Below are positions 47,101 to 53,937 of a stretch of 64,000 bases of DNA, one piece after another (position 1 is the stretch's first letter; the number at the start of each line of letters is the position of its first letter). The DNA is from Actinotalea soli (GTDB lineage: Bacteria > Actinomycetota > Actinomycetes > Actinomycetales > Cellulomonadaceae), in assembly GCF_017565425.1 (NCBI RefSeq), contig NZ_JAGEMK010000007.1:62001-126000 (forward strand), read 5' to 3'. Below the pieces are notes generated by a model that saw only the letters and a program-made list of their open reading frames with translations, was not told where the DNA came from and ran no database searches. The position numbers were made by a program, and so were the translations under genes.

Positions 47101-47168
47101 AGGGCTCCTCGGCGTCGGCCCGGGCGCGCGGCTCCGGGGGCTGGTCGGGGGGATGAAGCAAAGGTCAC
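44145..47168 (-). CDS. UPF0182 family large membrane protein
   Basis: About 1007 residues. Six to seven N-terminal membrane helices (residues 20-330) precede a large extracytoplasmic domain (QQNKQYYNFPDTLAVDRYQI, GVVAAYGNTTASDGRPAF, LRYPEDMFKVQRNLLATYHV), the layout of UPF0182/PF03699 (Rv3193c). An acidic Pro/Thr/Glu-rich linker (PAGPTTEPTTEPTTDPAP) and a short helical tail end the protein. Function is unknown. GTG 47168 is chosen, with GAGG nine bases upstream and similarity beginning just after; the frame is open to 47264. Confidence 0.93.
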   Translation of the reverse strand: MTFASSPRPAPGAARPGRRRGALGPTVVVLVVLGILFMLAANLWTEVLWFDAVGYVDVLRVEWLTRGLLFAAGFVIMAAAVFAALSIGYRTRPIYAPSTPEQASLDQYREMVEPLRRLVILAAPAVLGFFAGAAASAQWETVQLFLNGTDFGVADPEFGMDISFFMFTLPALRFVVSFLMAVAVIAGIAGLATQYLYGGLRLGGTGDRTTRAARVQLGVTAALIMVLIAANYWLDRYSLLVSQGELIQGAAYADVNAVMPAKAILTVVALLVGALFLVAAVRGTWRLPAIGVGTMVVAAIAVGGVYPAVMQRFEVEPNAQALEAEYIQRNIDATRTAFGLDEVEYTSYDATLVGQAGALREDAETTASIRLLDPAVVSPSFRQLQQNKQYYNFPDTLAVDRYQIDGESRDTVIAVRELNLGGLGADQRTWVNDHTVFTHGFGVVAAYGNTTASDGRPAFYQGGIPSEGSLGDYEPRIYFGQNSPDYSIVGAPEGTEPWELDFPDDDEPSGQVNTTFPTDEITAGPSIGTLWNQLLFAVKFGSEQILFSDRVTEESQILFDRDPRDRVGKVAPYLTLDTRVYPAVVDEKVMWIVDGYTTGDGYPYAASRSLDDVTVDALTGQSDTIAALAPQEVNYVRNSVKATVDAYTGEVTLYAWDDEDPVLQTWQGIFPTKIQPMSEISGDLMSHLRYPEDMFKVQRNLLATYHVDTAAEYYSGQDFWQNPQDPVTESLTQPPYYLTLEMPTQDEPTFSLTSTFIPGGQTDRNVLTGFLAVDAEPGDQAGERREGYGQLRLLELPRNTTVPGPGQVQNNFRSNPEVSQSLNVLQLGNSTVVSGNLLTLPVGGGLLYVQPVYVQASEGTRFPLLQRVLVSFGDQIGFAETLEEALDQVFEGDAGVEGVEPGSDVEEVPDAPVDDAPGESPDDIVDEVEPTEPAGPTTEPTTEPTTDPAPTGDARARLDAALADANAALLEGQEALADGDFAAYGEAQERLQDALEAAIAAENELDG

Positions 47169-47363
47169 GGGTCTGTACCTCGTCGAAGCTCGGCGGGCGG
47201 CGGGTCGTCGTCCAGGAGCCCGAGGCAGACGGCGTCGTCGTCCGTACCCGGGGCTCAGCAGCACAACGTGCGTGCGTGGCCTCAGGTTCCCACAGGACCT
47301 TCACGCACCGCGCACGCTCGGGCCCCTGGTGACCGGATCGTGACCACCTGACACGATGGACCC

Positions 47364-47960
47364 ATGACGGACCACGCCGGCCACGAGCCCACGCCCGCCA
47401 CCGACGCCCCCCGCCCCCCGGCCCTCGAGCCCGGGACCCGGGGCCTGGCCGACGCCGTGGCCGAGATCGAGCGGCACGTCGCCACCTCGGGCTGGGACGG
47501 CCCGGTGCGCGTCTTCGCCCTCGTGGCCACGGGCCGCGCCCTGGACGCCGAGCCCGGGCTGGCCCAGCAGCTCCCCGCCCCCGTGGTCGAGGTCGCGCGC
47601 CAGGACCCGCACCACATGACCTCGGTCGAGCAGGAGGGCCTGCCCGAGTCCGCGTCCCTCGAGGAGCTGCTCGGCGGGATGTCCTGGCCCGCGACGGTCG
47701 ACGGCGCCGCCGTGGTCGTCGAGCGGGTCGTGCTGCCCCCTGAGGCCGAGGAGGCCATGCCGACCGATCCCGACGCGGCCCTCGAGTACCTCATGAGTCA
47801 CCCCGACCGTCAGGACGTGCGCCTGGCCGTCGGAGCCCTGCGGACGGGAGAGACCTGGTGTGCGGTCCGCACCCGGGCCAACGACGAGGACGCCGCGGTC
47901 GGCGGCGGTCCCGACGTCGTGCCGGGGCTCGTGGCGGCGGTGCGCGCAACCCTCGACTGA
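47364..47960 (+). CDS. PPA1309 family protein
   Basis: 198 residues, soluble. LADAVAEIERHVATSGWDGPVRVFALV and SHPDRQDVRLAVGALRTGETWCAVRTR are the actinobacterial PPA1309-family pattern. Function unknown. A CACGAT hexamer ends six bases before the ATG, so the transcript may be leaderless. Divergent from UPF0182 and convergent with the PDZ/Lon-like gene, as in related genomes. Confidence 0.85.
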   Translation: MTDHAGHEPTPATDAPRPPALEPGTRGLADAVAEIERHVATSGWDGPVRVFALVATGRALDAEPGLAQQLPAPVVEVARQDPHHMTSVEQEGLPESASLEELLGGMSWPATVDGAAVVVERVVLPPEAEEAMPTDPDAALEYLMSHPDRQDVRLAVGALRTGETWCAVRTRANDEDAAVGGGPDVVPGLVAAVRATLD

Positions 47961-47973
47961 GCGCGACCCGCGG

Positions 47974-49134
47974 TCAGCCGGTGCAGGCCGGCAGGGCCTC
48001 ACCGTCCCCCGTGCCGATCGCCAGGACCGCGGCGCGGGCCTCCGCCAGGGTGCCCACGCTCACGACGCGCAGGTCGTCAGGCACGTGCCCGACGACCTCG
48101 TCGCAGTTCGCCTCGGGGGCGAGGAACCAGGCAGCCTCGTCCCGCACGGCGCCGGCGAGCTTCTGCCGGATCCCGCCGATCGGGCCGATCGCGCCGGTGA
48201 GGTCCACCGTGCCGGTGCCGGCGACGACCTCGCCCCCGGTCTCGTCCTCCTCGGTGAGCATGTCGATGATCCCGAGGGCGAACATGCTGCCCGCGCTCGG
48301 TCCGCCGATGTCCTCGATGGCGATGCTGACGTCCACCGGCAGCTCGAACTCAGGATCGATGATCACCCCGAGCAGCGCGCGGCCGTTCGTCTCGTCCTCG
48401 ACGGTGGTGATCTCGAGCTCGTGCCGCGACCCCGAGCGCTCGACCCCGAGCAGCACCGTCTCCCCGGGCTGCACCTCGTCCATGCGGGCGCTCAGGGCGG
48501 AGAAGCTCGCCAGGTCCTCCCCGTCGAGGTCCTGCACGACGTCCTCGGCCTGGACGACGCCCTCGGCCCCCGACCCGGCCATCGCCTCGACGACGACGAG
48601 CTCGGTCGGCACCTCGTAGCCGAGCTCCTCGAGGGCCGCGACCGCCGCGTGCTCCTGCGAGGAGATCATCAGCGCCTGGTTGCGCTCGTCGATGTCCTCG
48701 CGGGTGTCGGTCGTGGGGAACACCTGCTCGACAGGGGTCACGGCCCGCGACCCGTCGAGCCAGCCCCGGACCAGCATCGGCAGGCCTACCGGGTACCCCG
48801 GGCCACCGGAGACCGAGACCGTCGTGAGCAGCAACGAGCCGGAGGACTCGTAGGTCTCGGTGCCCGACACCGTGATCAGCGGCTGCCCCGCGCTCTCCCC
48901 CAGGGTGTCCCGGGTGGGGCCCGGGGACTGCACGGCGTACGGCACCGGGATGACGGCCGCCACGGCCACGAGGATCGAGGTGGCCACGGTCGCCGCCGCG
49001 AGCGTGATGGCCCGCGGCGTCACCGGGGGCACCGGGGCCAACGCGTCGGCAGGCTCCTGCTCCGGCTCAGCTCCGTCAGGCTGCTGCGGGAACGGGTAGG
49101 GCTGCGTGGCGGCCGGGGGCTCGGGATGCGTCAC
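47974..49134 (-). CDS. Membrane-anchored PDZ/Lon-like S16 protease (YlbL/Rv3194c type)
   Basis: 386 residues. Proline-rich cytoplasmic N-tail, one membrane helix (ITLAAATVATSILVAVAAV, about 43-61), a PDZ domain (VVVEAMAGSGAEGVVQAEDVV), then a Lon-type catalytic domain with Ser in GGPSAGSMFALGII and Lys in GGIRQKLAGA, forming the Ser-Lys dyad. It acts outside the membrane in envelope protein quality control or processing; substrate unknown. GTG start at 49134. Confidence 0.92.
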   Translation of the reverse strand: MTHPEPPAATQPYPFPQQPDGAEPEQEPADALAPVPPVTPRAITLAAATVATSILVAVAAVIPVPYAVQSPGPTRDTLGESAGQPLITVSGTETYESSGSLLLTTVSVSGGPGYPVGLPMLVRGWLDGSRAVTPVEQVFPTTDTREDIDERNQALMISSQEHAAVAALEELGYEVPTELVVVEAMAGSGAEGVVQAEDVVQDLDGEDLASFSALSARMDEVQPGETVLLGVERSGSRHELEITTVEDETNGRALLGVIIDPEFELPVDVSIAIEDIGGPSAGSMFALGIIDMLTEEDETGGEVVAGTGTVDLTGAIGPIGGIRQKLAGAVRDEAAWFLAPEANCDEVVGHVPDDLRVVSVGTLAEARAAVLAIGTGDGEALPACTG

Positions 49135-49258
49135 CGGGACATTCTGCGCCTAGAGCGAACCTGCGTGCTGACGCGCCCACGACGACGCCCCTCTCACGGC
49201 TCGCGCACAGCCGTTGCGGTTACCGTGGAGAACCCGCCGACGTCCTTGGGAGCGCACG

Positions 49259-50767
49259 ATGAGCAACCAGCCCTCCGACCCCGACCGGCCCGAGCTCCCG
49301 CCGCAGCTCACCGAGCTGCTCCGGTCCCTGCTCGGTCCTGACGCGGACCAGGTGATCGAGGAGATGTCCGAGCGTGGGCTCGGCATGACCGGGCCCGACG
49401 GGACCCCCGTGGACCTGCAGGCGATGGTGCAGGCCGCCGGGCTCCCCGAGGACCCTGCTGCCCTGGGCCAGGTGCTCGAGCAGGTCAAGCGGATGCTCGC
49501 CGCCTCGGGGGACGGACCCGTCAACTGGGACCTCGCGCACGACCTCGCGCGGCAGGTCGCCGTCGCGGAGGGAGACCCGTCGGTCGACGAGCAGCAGCGC
49601 CGCGAGGTGACGGCGGCCTTCTCGGTCGCCGAGCTGTGGCTCGACGTCGCGACGGACCTCCCGCCCTCGGGCGGACCGGTCCGCGCCTGGAGCCGCTCGG
49701 AGTGGGTCGAGAGCACGCTGGGCACCTGGCGGACCCTCGCCGAGCCGGTCGCGAGCTCGGTGGCCGACGCCCTCGCCGACACCCTCGCGAGCCAGGCCAC
49801 CGACGTGCTCGGCGCCCTGGGCGACCAGGAAGCCCTCGGTCTCACGGGGGGTGCGGGTCAGATGATGCGCCAGCTCGGTGGGGCCGTCTTCGGCATGCAG
49901 GTCGGCCAGGCCGCCGGCACCCTCTCGCACGAGGTCTTCGGCTCGACCGACATCGGCATCCCGCTCACCGAGGGGCCCGGCACCGCCCTGGTCCCCCGCA
50001 ACGTCACGGCCTTCGCCGAGGACCTCGACGTCCCGGTCGAGGAGGTCCGCATCTTCCTGGCTCTGCGCGAGGCCGCCCACGCCCGCCTGTTCACACACGT
50101 CACGTGGCTGCGGGCGCACCTGATCGGCGCGGTGCAGGCCTACGCACGCGGCATCGCGATCGACACCGACTCCCTCGAGGAGGCCGTCCGCACGATCGAC
50201 CCCACCGATCCCGCGGCCCTCCAGGAGGCGCTGTCGGGCGGCGTGTTCTCGATCGGCACGACTCCCGAGCAGCAGGCCGCGCTGCTGCGCCTCGAGACCG
50301 CGCTGGCCCTGGTCGAGGGCTGGGTCGACGAGGTCACCGCGGCGGCTGCCGTCGCGCACCTGCCGCACACCTCTGCCCTGCGCGAGATGATGCGCCGCCG
50401 CCGTGCTGCGGGCGGACCGGCCGAGGACACCTTCGCGACCCTGGTCGGCCTCGAGCTGCGCCCCCGCCGGTCGCGGGATGCCGCGACGCTGTGGTCGCTC
50501 ATCGCGGCTGACGGTGGCGCGGCCGCGCGGGACGCCGTCTGGGAGCACCCCGACCTGCTGCCGACCGCTGAGGACCTCGACGACCCGTCCGGCTACACCG
50601 CCCGGCGCACGGCCGAGGGCGACGAGCACGCCGACCTCGACCGAGCCCTCGAGGAGATCTTCGCCGCCGACGAGGGCAAGGACGGCGACGGAGCGGGTCA
50701 GCAGGACCCGGAGCACGGGCCGGGGCCGGGCAGGAACCCGGACGACGGAGGGACGCAGTCCTCGTAG
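49259..50767 (+). CDS. DUF2342 zinc-dependent metalloprotease-like protein
   Basis: 502 residues, the Rv3195 family sometimes labelled coenzyme F420 biosynthesis-associated. The region GTALVPRNVTAFAEDL, then FLALREAAHARLF at about 270 with the RExxH metal motif and HVTWLRAHLI, is family-specific. No signal peptide; cytoplasmic. Divergent from the PDZ/Lon gene. ATG at 49259 has GGGAG eight bases upstream. A link to F420 is only an older annotation. Confidence 0.9.
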   Translation: MSNQPSDPDRPELPPQLTELLRSLLGPDADQVIEEMSERGLGMTGPDGTPVDLQAMVQAAGLPEDPAALGQVLEQVKRMLAASGDGPVNWDLAHDLARQVAVAEGDPSVDEQQRREVTAAFSVAELWLDVATDLPPSGGPVRAWSRSEWVESTLGTWRTLAEPVASSVADALADTLASQATDVLGALGDQEALGLTGGAGQMMRQLGGAVFGMQVGQAAGTLSHEVFGSTDIGIPLTEGPGTALVPRNVTAFAEDLDVPVEEVRIFLALREAAHARLFTHVTWLRAHLIGAVQAYARGIAIDTDSLEEAVRTIDPTDPAALQEALSGGVFSIGTTPEQQAALLRLETALALVEGWVDEVTAAAAVAHLPHTSALREMMRRRRAAGGPAEDTFATLVGLELRPRRSRDAATLWSLIAADGGAAARDAVWEHPDLLPTAEDLDDPSGYTARRTAEGDEHADLDRALEEIFAADEGKDGDGAGQQDPEHGPGPGRNPDDGGTQSS

Positions 50768-50840
50768 CTGCCCTGCGAGCCCAGCGCTGCCGGCCCGGTG
50801 CTGTCGTCCCGGGGTCGGTACCCGCTCACGGGGCACCCGC

Positions 50841-51545
50841 TCAGGGCTCGGTGACCTGCTCCTCGCCGTCGTCCTCGTCCGCGGGGGCGTCGGTCGCGTA
50901 GGCGACCCCCTCGAGGAACCCGCGTGCCCGCTCGGTCCTGGGGTACCGCTCGACCAGTGCCCAGAACTCGGGCCCGTGGCCGGCCTGGAGCAGGTGGGCG
51001 AGCTCGTGCAGGAGCACGTAGTCGAGCACCCAGCGCGGCATGCCGCGCACCCGGGAGGAGATCCGGATGGTGCCCTCCCCCGGGGTGCACGAGCCCCAGC
51101 GGCGACCCTGGTTGGTCACCCACGCCACGCTCGTCGGCTGGGCACGACCCTCGAGGTACCGCGTCGAGAGCTCGGTCGCGCGGGCCAGCAGCTGCTCGTC
51201 CGAGGGCCGCCGGCGCTGCTCCTGGGAGACGAGCTTGGTGACCATGCGCCTGACCCACTCGCGCTCCTGGGTCCGCGTGAAGCGCGCAGGGATCGCGACG
51301 ACGAGGCGGCCACCCTCACGGAAGGCGGTGACCGTGCGGACGCGTCGGCGGCTGCGGCGGACCTCGACCGCGTCGAGGGCCTGCGCGAGGGCGTCGGCGC
51401 GATCCTCCTCGGACCCCGGTGCGGGTCCCGGGGCATCGTCCGGCCCCCCCGGTGGATGAGGGGCGTCCCGGCCCTCGGCAGCGCCGGACCGGGACGCGGC
51501 CTGCGCGCTGCGTCCCTCCCGTGCGGCTGCTCCGTCCTGGGGCAC
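50841..51545 (-). CDS. YgjP/WLM-type metallopeptidase (DUF45)
   Basis: 234 residues. The zinc motif HELAHLLQAGHGPEFW lies near 179, with GRRWGSCTPGEGTIRIS and WVLDYVLLHELAH typical of YgjP. N-terminal 60 residues are low-complexity and unconserved. GTG 51545 is chosen because TACCGT (minus strand, 51552-51557) ends six bases upstream, a leaderless arrangement; GTG 51593 is the longer alternative. Confidence 0.85.
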   Translation of the reverse strand: MPQDGAAAREGRSAQAASRSGAAEGRDAPHPPGGPDDAPGPAPGSEEDRADALAQALDAVEVRRSRRRVRTVTAFREGGRLVVAIPARFTRTQEREWVRRMVTKLVSQEQRRRPSDEQLLARATELSTRYLEGRAQPTSVAWVTNQGRRWGSCTPGEGTIRISSRVRGMPRWVLDYVLLHELAHLLQAGHGPEFWALVERYPRTERARGFLEGVAYATDAPADEDDGEEQVTEP

Positions 51546-51745
51546 CTGAGCACGGTAGCGCCCGCGGCCGACACGCGACGTGGCCTGGACCACACCCGGC
51601 GCGCCGGGCCCCGCTCCTGCGGCGGTCCACGGGGCTGAGCACTACGCTGTCGGTGCACGGTGACGCCCGCCTCCCTGGCGGGGCTCATCAACGCCGGCCG
51701 GGTCGATCGCGTCCGGTGCGCAAGCCTTCTGAACGGAGATACCTC

Positions 51746-51901
51746 ATGGCCGAGACCTACAAGGGCGACTTCTACTGCGTGAAGTGCAAGGAGAAGCGTG
51801 AGGCTGAGGGCGACGTGGTCGTCGCCAACGGTCGCAGGATGGCGAAGGGCGTGTGCCCCGTCTGCAGCACCAAGCTGAACCGGATCCTCGGCAAGGCCTG
51901 A
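51746..51901 (+). CDS. DUF5679 small zinc-ribbon protein
   Basis: 51 residues: MAETYKGDFYCVKCKEKREA, then CPVCSTKLNRILGKA, two CxxC pairs forming a zinc ribbon. A conserved actinobacterial micro-protein of unknown role, possibly nucleic acid-binding. ATG at 51746 has GGAGA eight bases upstream. A hairpin terminator follows the stop at once. Confidence 0.9.
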   Translation: MAETYKGDFYCVKCKEKREAEGDVVVANGRRMAKGVCPVCSTKLNRILGKA

Positions 51902-51914
51902 CGCTCGCCACGAG

Positions 51915-51940
51915 AGGCGGCCCCGTCGTGGGCCGCCTTT
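51915..51940 (+). terminator. Intrinsic terminator after the DUF5679 gene
   Basis: AGGCGGCCC (51915-51923) pairs with GGGCCGCCT (51930-51938) around a 6-nt loop, followed by TT. Confidence 0.85.
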
Positions 51941-52000
51941 CGCATGTCCGGCTCCTGTGGACAGCCACCGTCGGAGTCCTCCAGACGCCAGGCTGGTGCC

Positions 52001-53089
52001 GTGCGAGGAGACGACGCGAGGCAGGGGACGGGACCACGGCTACGTCCCGGGGTCGAGGTGCTGTGGTGCGACACCACCACCGTGCAGCTCGGCACCGACG
52101 ACCGCTGGGCGGTCCGCCTGAGCGACCTGTCCCCCGCGAGCGCCCGCGCACTGATGTCGGTGCCCCGGGGTGCTGATGCCCCCTCCTTGCGGCGCGCCCT
52201 CCGGGCCGAGGGGGTCGACCCCCTCGAGATCGAGGCGGTCCTGGCCCATCTCGCGGCCAGCCGTCTGCTCCTGGAGACCACGGGCGTGCGCTCCAGCCCC
52301 GAGGAGCTCACCTGGTCGCTCCTCACCGAGGACGCCGACCCTCGCCCCGTCCTCGCCCCCCGCGCCCGGCAGGTCGTCCGGGTCTGCGGTCTGGGACGCA
52401 CGGGACTGGGCATCGCGGCCGGGCTCGCCGCAGGCGGGGTCGGGACCCTCGAGCTCGACGACGACCTGCTCGTGGGCCCGCACGACACGGGGGCCGGAGG
52501 CTTCACGGCCCGTGACGTCGGCGCCGTCCGGTCGACCGCGGCCGCCAGGGTGCTGCACGACGTCGCGCCGACCGTGCGGACCGCCCCGCACCGTGGCGGC
52601 CGACGGAACGGCCGCTCGCCGGCCGCACCGGACCTCGTCGTCCTGGTCGAGCACGGGGCCGCCGACCCGGTACGTCACCGCCCGTGGCTGCGGGAGTCCG
52701 TCGACCACCTCTCGGTGGTCCTGCGCGAGGCCTCGGTCCTGGTCGGACCGCTCGTGCGTCCAGGGCACGGACCCTGCCTGCACTGCGTGGACCTGCACCG
52801 CGCGGAGCAGGATCCCTACTGGCCCACCGTCGCGGCCCAGCTCGCCCTCGGAGGGACGCGGTCCCGTCGGGGCGAGGAGACGGTGCTCGCCCTGACCGCG
52901 GCCGCGCTGGCCACCGGGCAGGTGCTCGCACACCTGGACGGGCTGGCGGCGACCACGCACACCGGGGCTCTCGAGGTGCGCCTGCCCGAGGCCGTGCCCC
53001 GGAGCATGGGTTGGCCGGTGCACCCGGACTGCGGGTGCACCGGCCTGGTGACGGACGGATCAGCGGCCGAGCCGGCCGCCCGGGTCTGA
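52001..53089 (+). CDS. ThiF-like / TOMM cyclodehydratase-type leader-binding protein
   Basis: About 362 residues. The region VVRVCGLGRTGLGIAAGLAAGGVGTLELDD is an E1/ThiF Rossmann core, and GPCLHCVDLHR with a later CGC supplies the four-cysteine zinc site of TOMM (thiazole/oxazole-modified microcin) cyclodehydratase C domains. The N-terminal 100 residues have the place of a winged-helix leader-binding domain. The YcaO partner and a precursor peptide are not nearby, so the pathway is incomplete here. GTG 52001 is chosen because a start at 51944 would lie on the terminator of the preceding gene. Confidence 0.65.
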   Translation: MRGDDARQGTGPRLRPGVEVLWCDTTTVQLGTDDRWAVRLSDLSPASARALMSVPRGADAPSLRRALRAEGVDPLEIEAVLAHLAASRLLLETTGVRSSPEELTWSLLTEDADPRPVLAPRARQVVRVCGLGRTGLGIAAGLAAGGVGTLELDDDLLVGPHDTGAGGFTARDVGAVRSTAAARVLHDVAPTVRTAPHRGGRRNGRSPAAPDLVVLVEHGAADPVRHRPWLRESVDHLSVVLREASVLVGPLVRPGHGPCLHCVDLHRAEQDPYWPTVAAQLALGGTRSRRGEETVLALTAAALATGQVLAHLDGLAATTHTGALEVRLPEAVPRSMGWPVHPDCGCTGLVTDGSAAEPAARV

Positions 53090-53108
53090 GGACGGTCCCG
53101 GCCGACGG

Positions 53109-53474
53109 TCATGCCGCCGGTCGGGACTCGTCCTTGCGGGGTCGTCCGCGACCGCGCTTGCGCGGGACGACGACACCGTCGACGAACACCTCGCCTCCCC
53201 AGACTCCCCAGGGCTCCGAGCGCGCCACGGCCCCTGCCAGACAGCCCTCACGGAGGGGGCAGTCCTGGCACAGGGACTTGGCGAGCTCGACCTCCCGGCT
53301 CGCCTCGGCGAACCACAGCTCGGAGTCGTGCTCCCGGCACGGGATGAGCGAGGCGACGAGCTGGTCGAAGGCCTGCTCCTCGCTGGGTGTGGTGGGAGCG
53401 GCAGGTGCAGCAGGGACGGGCCAGGGGCCTGATCCGCCCTGGTTCAACGTGTCGAGCAGCGTGGTGAGCCGCAC
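53109..53474 (-). CDS. whiB7: WhiB7-type transcriptional regulator
   Basis: 121 residues. Four cysteines for the 4Fe-4S cluster (Cys46, Cys69, Cys72, Cys78 in SLCQDCPLREGC), the sigma-contact turn EPWGVWGGE at 87-95 and the AT-hook KRGRGRPRK near 106-114. The AT-hook distinguishes WhiB7 from other WhiB proteins. It turns on intrinsic antibiotic resistance genes with the primary sigma factor. GTG at 53474 has AGGAGG seven bases upstream. It is preceded by a long leader with uORF and attenuator (see other entries) and by uvrD2, as in mycobacteria. Confidence 0.95.
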   Translation of the reverse strand: MRLTTLLDTLNQGGSGPWPVPAAPAAPTTPSEEQAFDQLVASLIPCREHDSELWFAEASREVELAKSLCQDCPLREGCLAGAVARSEPWGVWGGEVFVDGVVVPRKRGRGRPRKDESRPAA

Positions 53475-53564
53475 GAGGTCCTCCTGAGTTCCGGAGTGGA
53501 CAGCTGGTCGGGTGCCGGGATCGACGGACCTTCGCTGACCGCCCGGAGGCGGAGGAATGCAGAA

Positions 53565-53595
53565 GGCCGCGGGTCCCGAGATGGACTCCGCGGCC
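53565..53595 (-). terminator. Attenuator hairpin in the whiB7 leader
   Basis: GGCCGCGG (53565-53572) pairs with CCGCGGCC (53588-53595), extended by an inner GTCC/GGAC stem with one bulge. On the minus-strand RNA it is followed by TTCT. It lies between the upstream ORF and the whiB7 start, the position of the known whiB7 attenuator. Confidence 0.8.
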
Positions 53596-53615
53596 TGGTG
53601 AGGCTCCTGGTCGTG

Positions 53616-53807
53616 TCAGACCGTGAGCGCCCCCGTGACGGAGTCGGGCTCGGTGGCAGAGGTGAGTCCCTCGCCGCGCAGACGCGGGCGGATGCCGAGG
53701 TACGCGGACACACCACTCCCCTGGATCAGATCCAGAGCGGGTGCGACAGGACGCGGCACGAAACCCGCTGCCATCGCAGCGCCGTTCACCACTGTCATCG
53801 TCTTCAT
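53616..53807 (-). CDS. whiB7 leader upstream ORF
   Basis: 63 residues from ATG 53807: MKTMTVVNGAAMAAGFVPRP, then a tail ending TGALTV. It fills the leader between the promoter and the attenuator. Known whiB7 leaders in mycobacteria and Streptomyces carry such a uORF; ribosome stalling on it prevents termination. This one is longer than usual. The SD is weak but G-rich (AGGGGGTGGG). Confidence 0.65.
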   Translation of the reverse strand: MKTMTVVNGAAMAAGFVPRPVAPALDLIQGSGVSAYLGIRPRLRGEGLTSATEPDSVTGALTV

Positions 53808-53876
53808 CAGTGCACCCACCCCCTCTCTGATCAGGCCCAGGCCTCTTCGGCCCGACCTCCTACAAGGACGTGAAGA

Positions 53877-53915
53877 ACTCTAGAACCGCGCCCCAGGACC
53901 GCACAACCGAATTAA
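53877..53915 (-). promoter_or_regulatory. whiB7 autoregulated promoter
   Basis: Minus strand: TTAATT (53910-53915), a 3-bp gap, -35 TTGTGC (53901-53906), 18-bp spacer, -10 TAGAGT (53877-53882). An AT-rich block three bases upstream of the -35 is the established WhiB7 binding signature. Transcription would begin near 53870, giving a leader of about 395 nt. The whole stretch 53475-53937 holds only this regulatory leader. Confidence 0.8.
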
Positions 53916-53937
53916 CGACCGAGTTCGGCGAGGGTGC

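Noticed and set aside
44142-47156. A 1004-codon plus-strand frame opposite the UPF0182 gene
   Set aside because: Composition is Gly/Arg/Val/Asp-rich with no domain pattern; it mirrors the third-position GC bias of the real minus-strand gene.
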